Positions 62,560-64,000 of a stretch of 64,000 bases of DNA are shown here, one piece after another; positions within the stretch are counted from its first letter, which is position 1; the number at the start of each line of letters is the position of its first letter. The stretch comes from Delphinus delphis (taxonomy: Eukaryota > Chordata > Mammalia > Artiodactyla > Delphinidae), in the NCBI RefSeq assembly GCF_949987515.2, contig NC_082694.2, positions 9,541,958 through 9,605,957 of the forward strand, written 5' to 3'. The translations under genes and the position numbers were made by a program. The notes beneath the pieces were generated by a model. It was not told the DNA's origin. It ran no database searches and saw nothing but the letters and a program-made list of their open reading frames with translations.

Positions 62560-64000
62560 CTGAAATGATAAATTTTGAGGGGAAAAGGGGAGATGGAAAG
62601 AGAGAGGAAGAGACAGAAAAAAAAAAAAAGACGTGAAAATTCCTAGTATTTGCTCTAGATAGTGAAAATTCTCAAATAGTAATCCTGTATACAGTGGAGA
62701 GTGACTTCTTGGAAAGTTGTAAATTCAATTCAATAAACAAAGCAAACATTGCCAGATAGTGAGAGTATGAAGACCAATGACTCAGCTCTTGCCCTCTGAG
62801 GGCTCACAGTTTGGTGGGAAAAAATCTGGGAGAAATATTTGACTAACCAAACTACTCAATTTCAGGGCACCTAAACCTAAAGTCCATGCTTTTGAAATGC
62901 TGGGCTATACTTCTAAGCACTTAAAGTATTAGGGTCATGGGTAATACACCTTGGCTATTGGGATTCTACAGAGTGAGGTCACCAGATCTCCATGTGGCTT
63001 CCAAAGCATCTACTCCCAAAAAGTAATTTCTAGGCCATGGTCAATGTGTCTCCCACAGAGTGAAAAAAGAGACATTGACTTAGGGTCCTTCCCTGCGCTG
63101 GGCACTCTGCTGGGGACAATAATATCCCAGTTAATCCTCACAACCATCTTGTGAGAGAGTTTTGGAAAGACTGCTAGTTGCCTACCTCTCCTTTTTTTTT
63201 TACTGTCAGAGCCCTGGTTTTCTTTTCATGGTAGCAACATACTTAGTTAAAAACAAACAAACAAACACAACACATACACACATACACACTCATCTTCTGA
63301 CACTTTTTTTGCAGCTAGGTGTGGCCAGGTCTGTCCATTGAGATATAAGCAGAAGTCTCAAGGGAGAGACTTTTTTTTGCCAATAAAAAAGACAAAGACT
63401 TAACAAAAAAAGCTAATATCCTTCCCTTTTCACCCCTGCCCCCTGGAAAGTGGACACTCTGCCTAGAAGTGGAGCAGCTCTTTTGTGACCATGAGGGTGG
63501 ACGTCACACACACAGACAGTGAAGCATAAAGATTAAAGGAAGCCTATTTCTTGGAGACGTCCTTGAATAGCTGTATAACCCAGACTACCTTCTGCTGGGC
63601 TTCGCAGCCATAGGATATAGGCCTCTCCATTGTTTCAGCCATCATTGGTCTGCTCTTCTGCTTTTCCTCCCAGTAACGTGAAACCCTAATTGGCACAGTA
63701 GGTACGGATATGGACTCCACTTAAAGATAGAGAAATTGAGGCTCAGAAGAACTAAGTTTCCTAGGGTCATCAACCTCTTAAGTGGTAAGACTAGATTCAA
63801 AGAGTTTTTACTCCTAGAAGCAATGCCAGACGATGTGTTTCCCCGCCATTTGCAATAAAGACGGTCTCTTGCTAAGGACTGACTCTCCGTAAACATTACC
63901 CGACTCTCAGGAAAGATGACTGATGAACTGCCCTGCCACCTCTCTACCAGCACCACCACACCCAGCTGAGCACCCTCAGAAGTGCCTCTGATTGTCTTGC
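62560..64000. other. Intron 5' of exon A, no exon found
   Basis: A purine-rich tract lies at 62578-62632. 63260-63290 is (CA/CAAA)-rich. 63300-63560 ('cagctaggtgtggccaggtc') looks like an old interspersed repeat I cannot name. 63710-63800 is a MIR core in reverse ('agagaaattgaggctcagaa'). The exon carrying the preceding part of the VWA domain should lie further right. Confidence 0.55.

Noticed and set aside
63560..63690. Minus-strand open stretch (VSRYWEEKQKS ... FKDVSKK, then stop) with AG and GT at plausible places, considered as an extra VWA3B exon
   Set aside because: It does not carry the VWA domain sequence that must precede exon A, and it is embedded in sequence that looks like an old interspersed repeat next to a MIR.

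Overview
This is nuclear DNA from a mammal, and the interspersed repeats point to a whale or dolphin. Several intact tRNA-derived SINEs of the CHR-1 and CHR-2 type are present (for example 27639-27843, 38165-38387, 51925-52124 and 52457-52615), flanked by target-site duplications. They sit among cetartiodactyl-type L1 elements and old mammalian L2, MIR and MER5 relics. There is no bacterial, viral or plasmid gene organisation.

One protein-coding gene can be supported, on the minus strand. Nine exons between 62559 and 12189 (read right to left) join in a single open frame of 1,191 bases (397 codons). Every splice phase matches. I identify the gene as VWA3B (von Willebrand factor A domain containing 3B). 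The first exon in the window carries the C-terminal end of the VWA domain. The middle exons encode a charged and Ser/Arg-rich linker. The last three encode a helical, Lys/Glu-rich conserved segment. The 5' exons (start codon, most of the VWA domain) lie to the right of the window. The 3' exons (C-terminus, stop codon) were not found and probably lie to the left. Introns range from 79 bp to about 16.1 kb, and one has a GC rather than a GT donor.

Layout: 1-12188 is intron or downstream sequence with L1, L2, MIR and CHR-1 relics and no exon I can support. 12189-12393 is the last exon seen. 13265-20950 holds two L1 copies in tandem, broken by SINEs and a nested L1 tail, and ending in a 129-bp duplication. 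20981-21031 and 25875-25993 are exons, with a near-perfect 80-bp mariner-type hairpin (25618-25697) just downstream of the second. 30040-34600 is an L1 with a decayed ORF2. 42138-42294 and 42374-42461 are exons separated by a 79-bp intron. 43870-43986 is the exon with the GC donor. 46080-50170 is an old L1. 50284-50426 and 53514-53641 are exons. 53770-61300 is a pile of L1 relics in the same orientation as the gene. 62377-62559 is the VWA exon.

I found no new multi-gene system. The most useful leads are the GC-AG intron, the 79-bp intron, the mariner hairpin (which folds better from the strand opposite the gene), and the recent duplication across a SINE/L1 junction.
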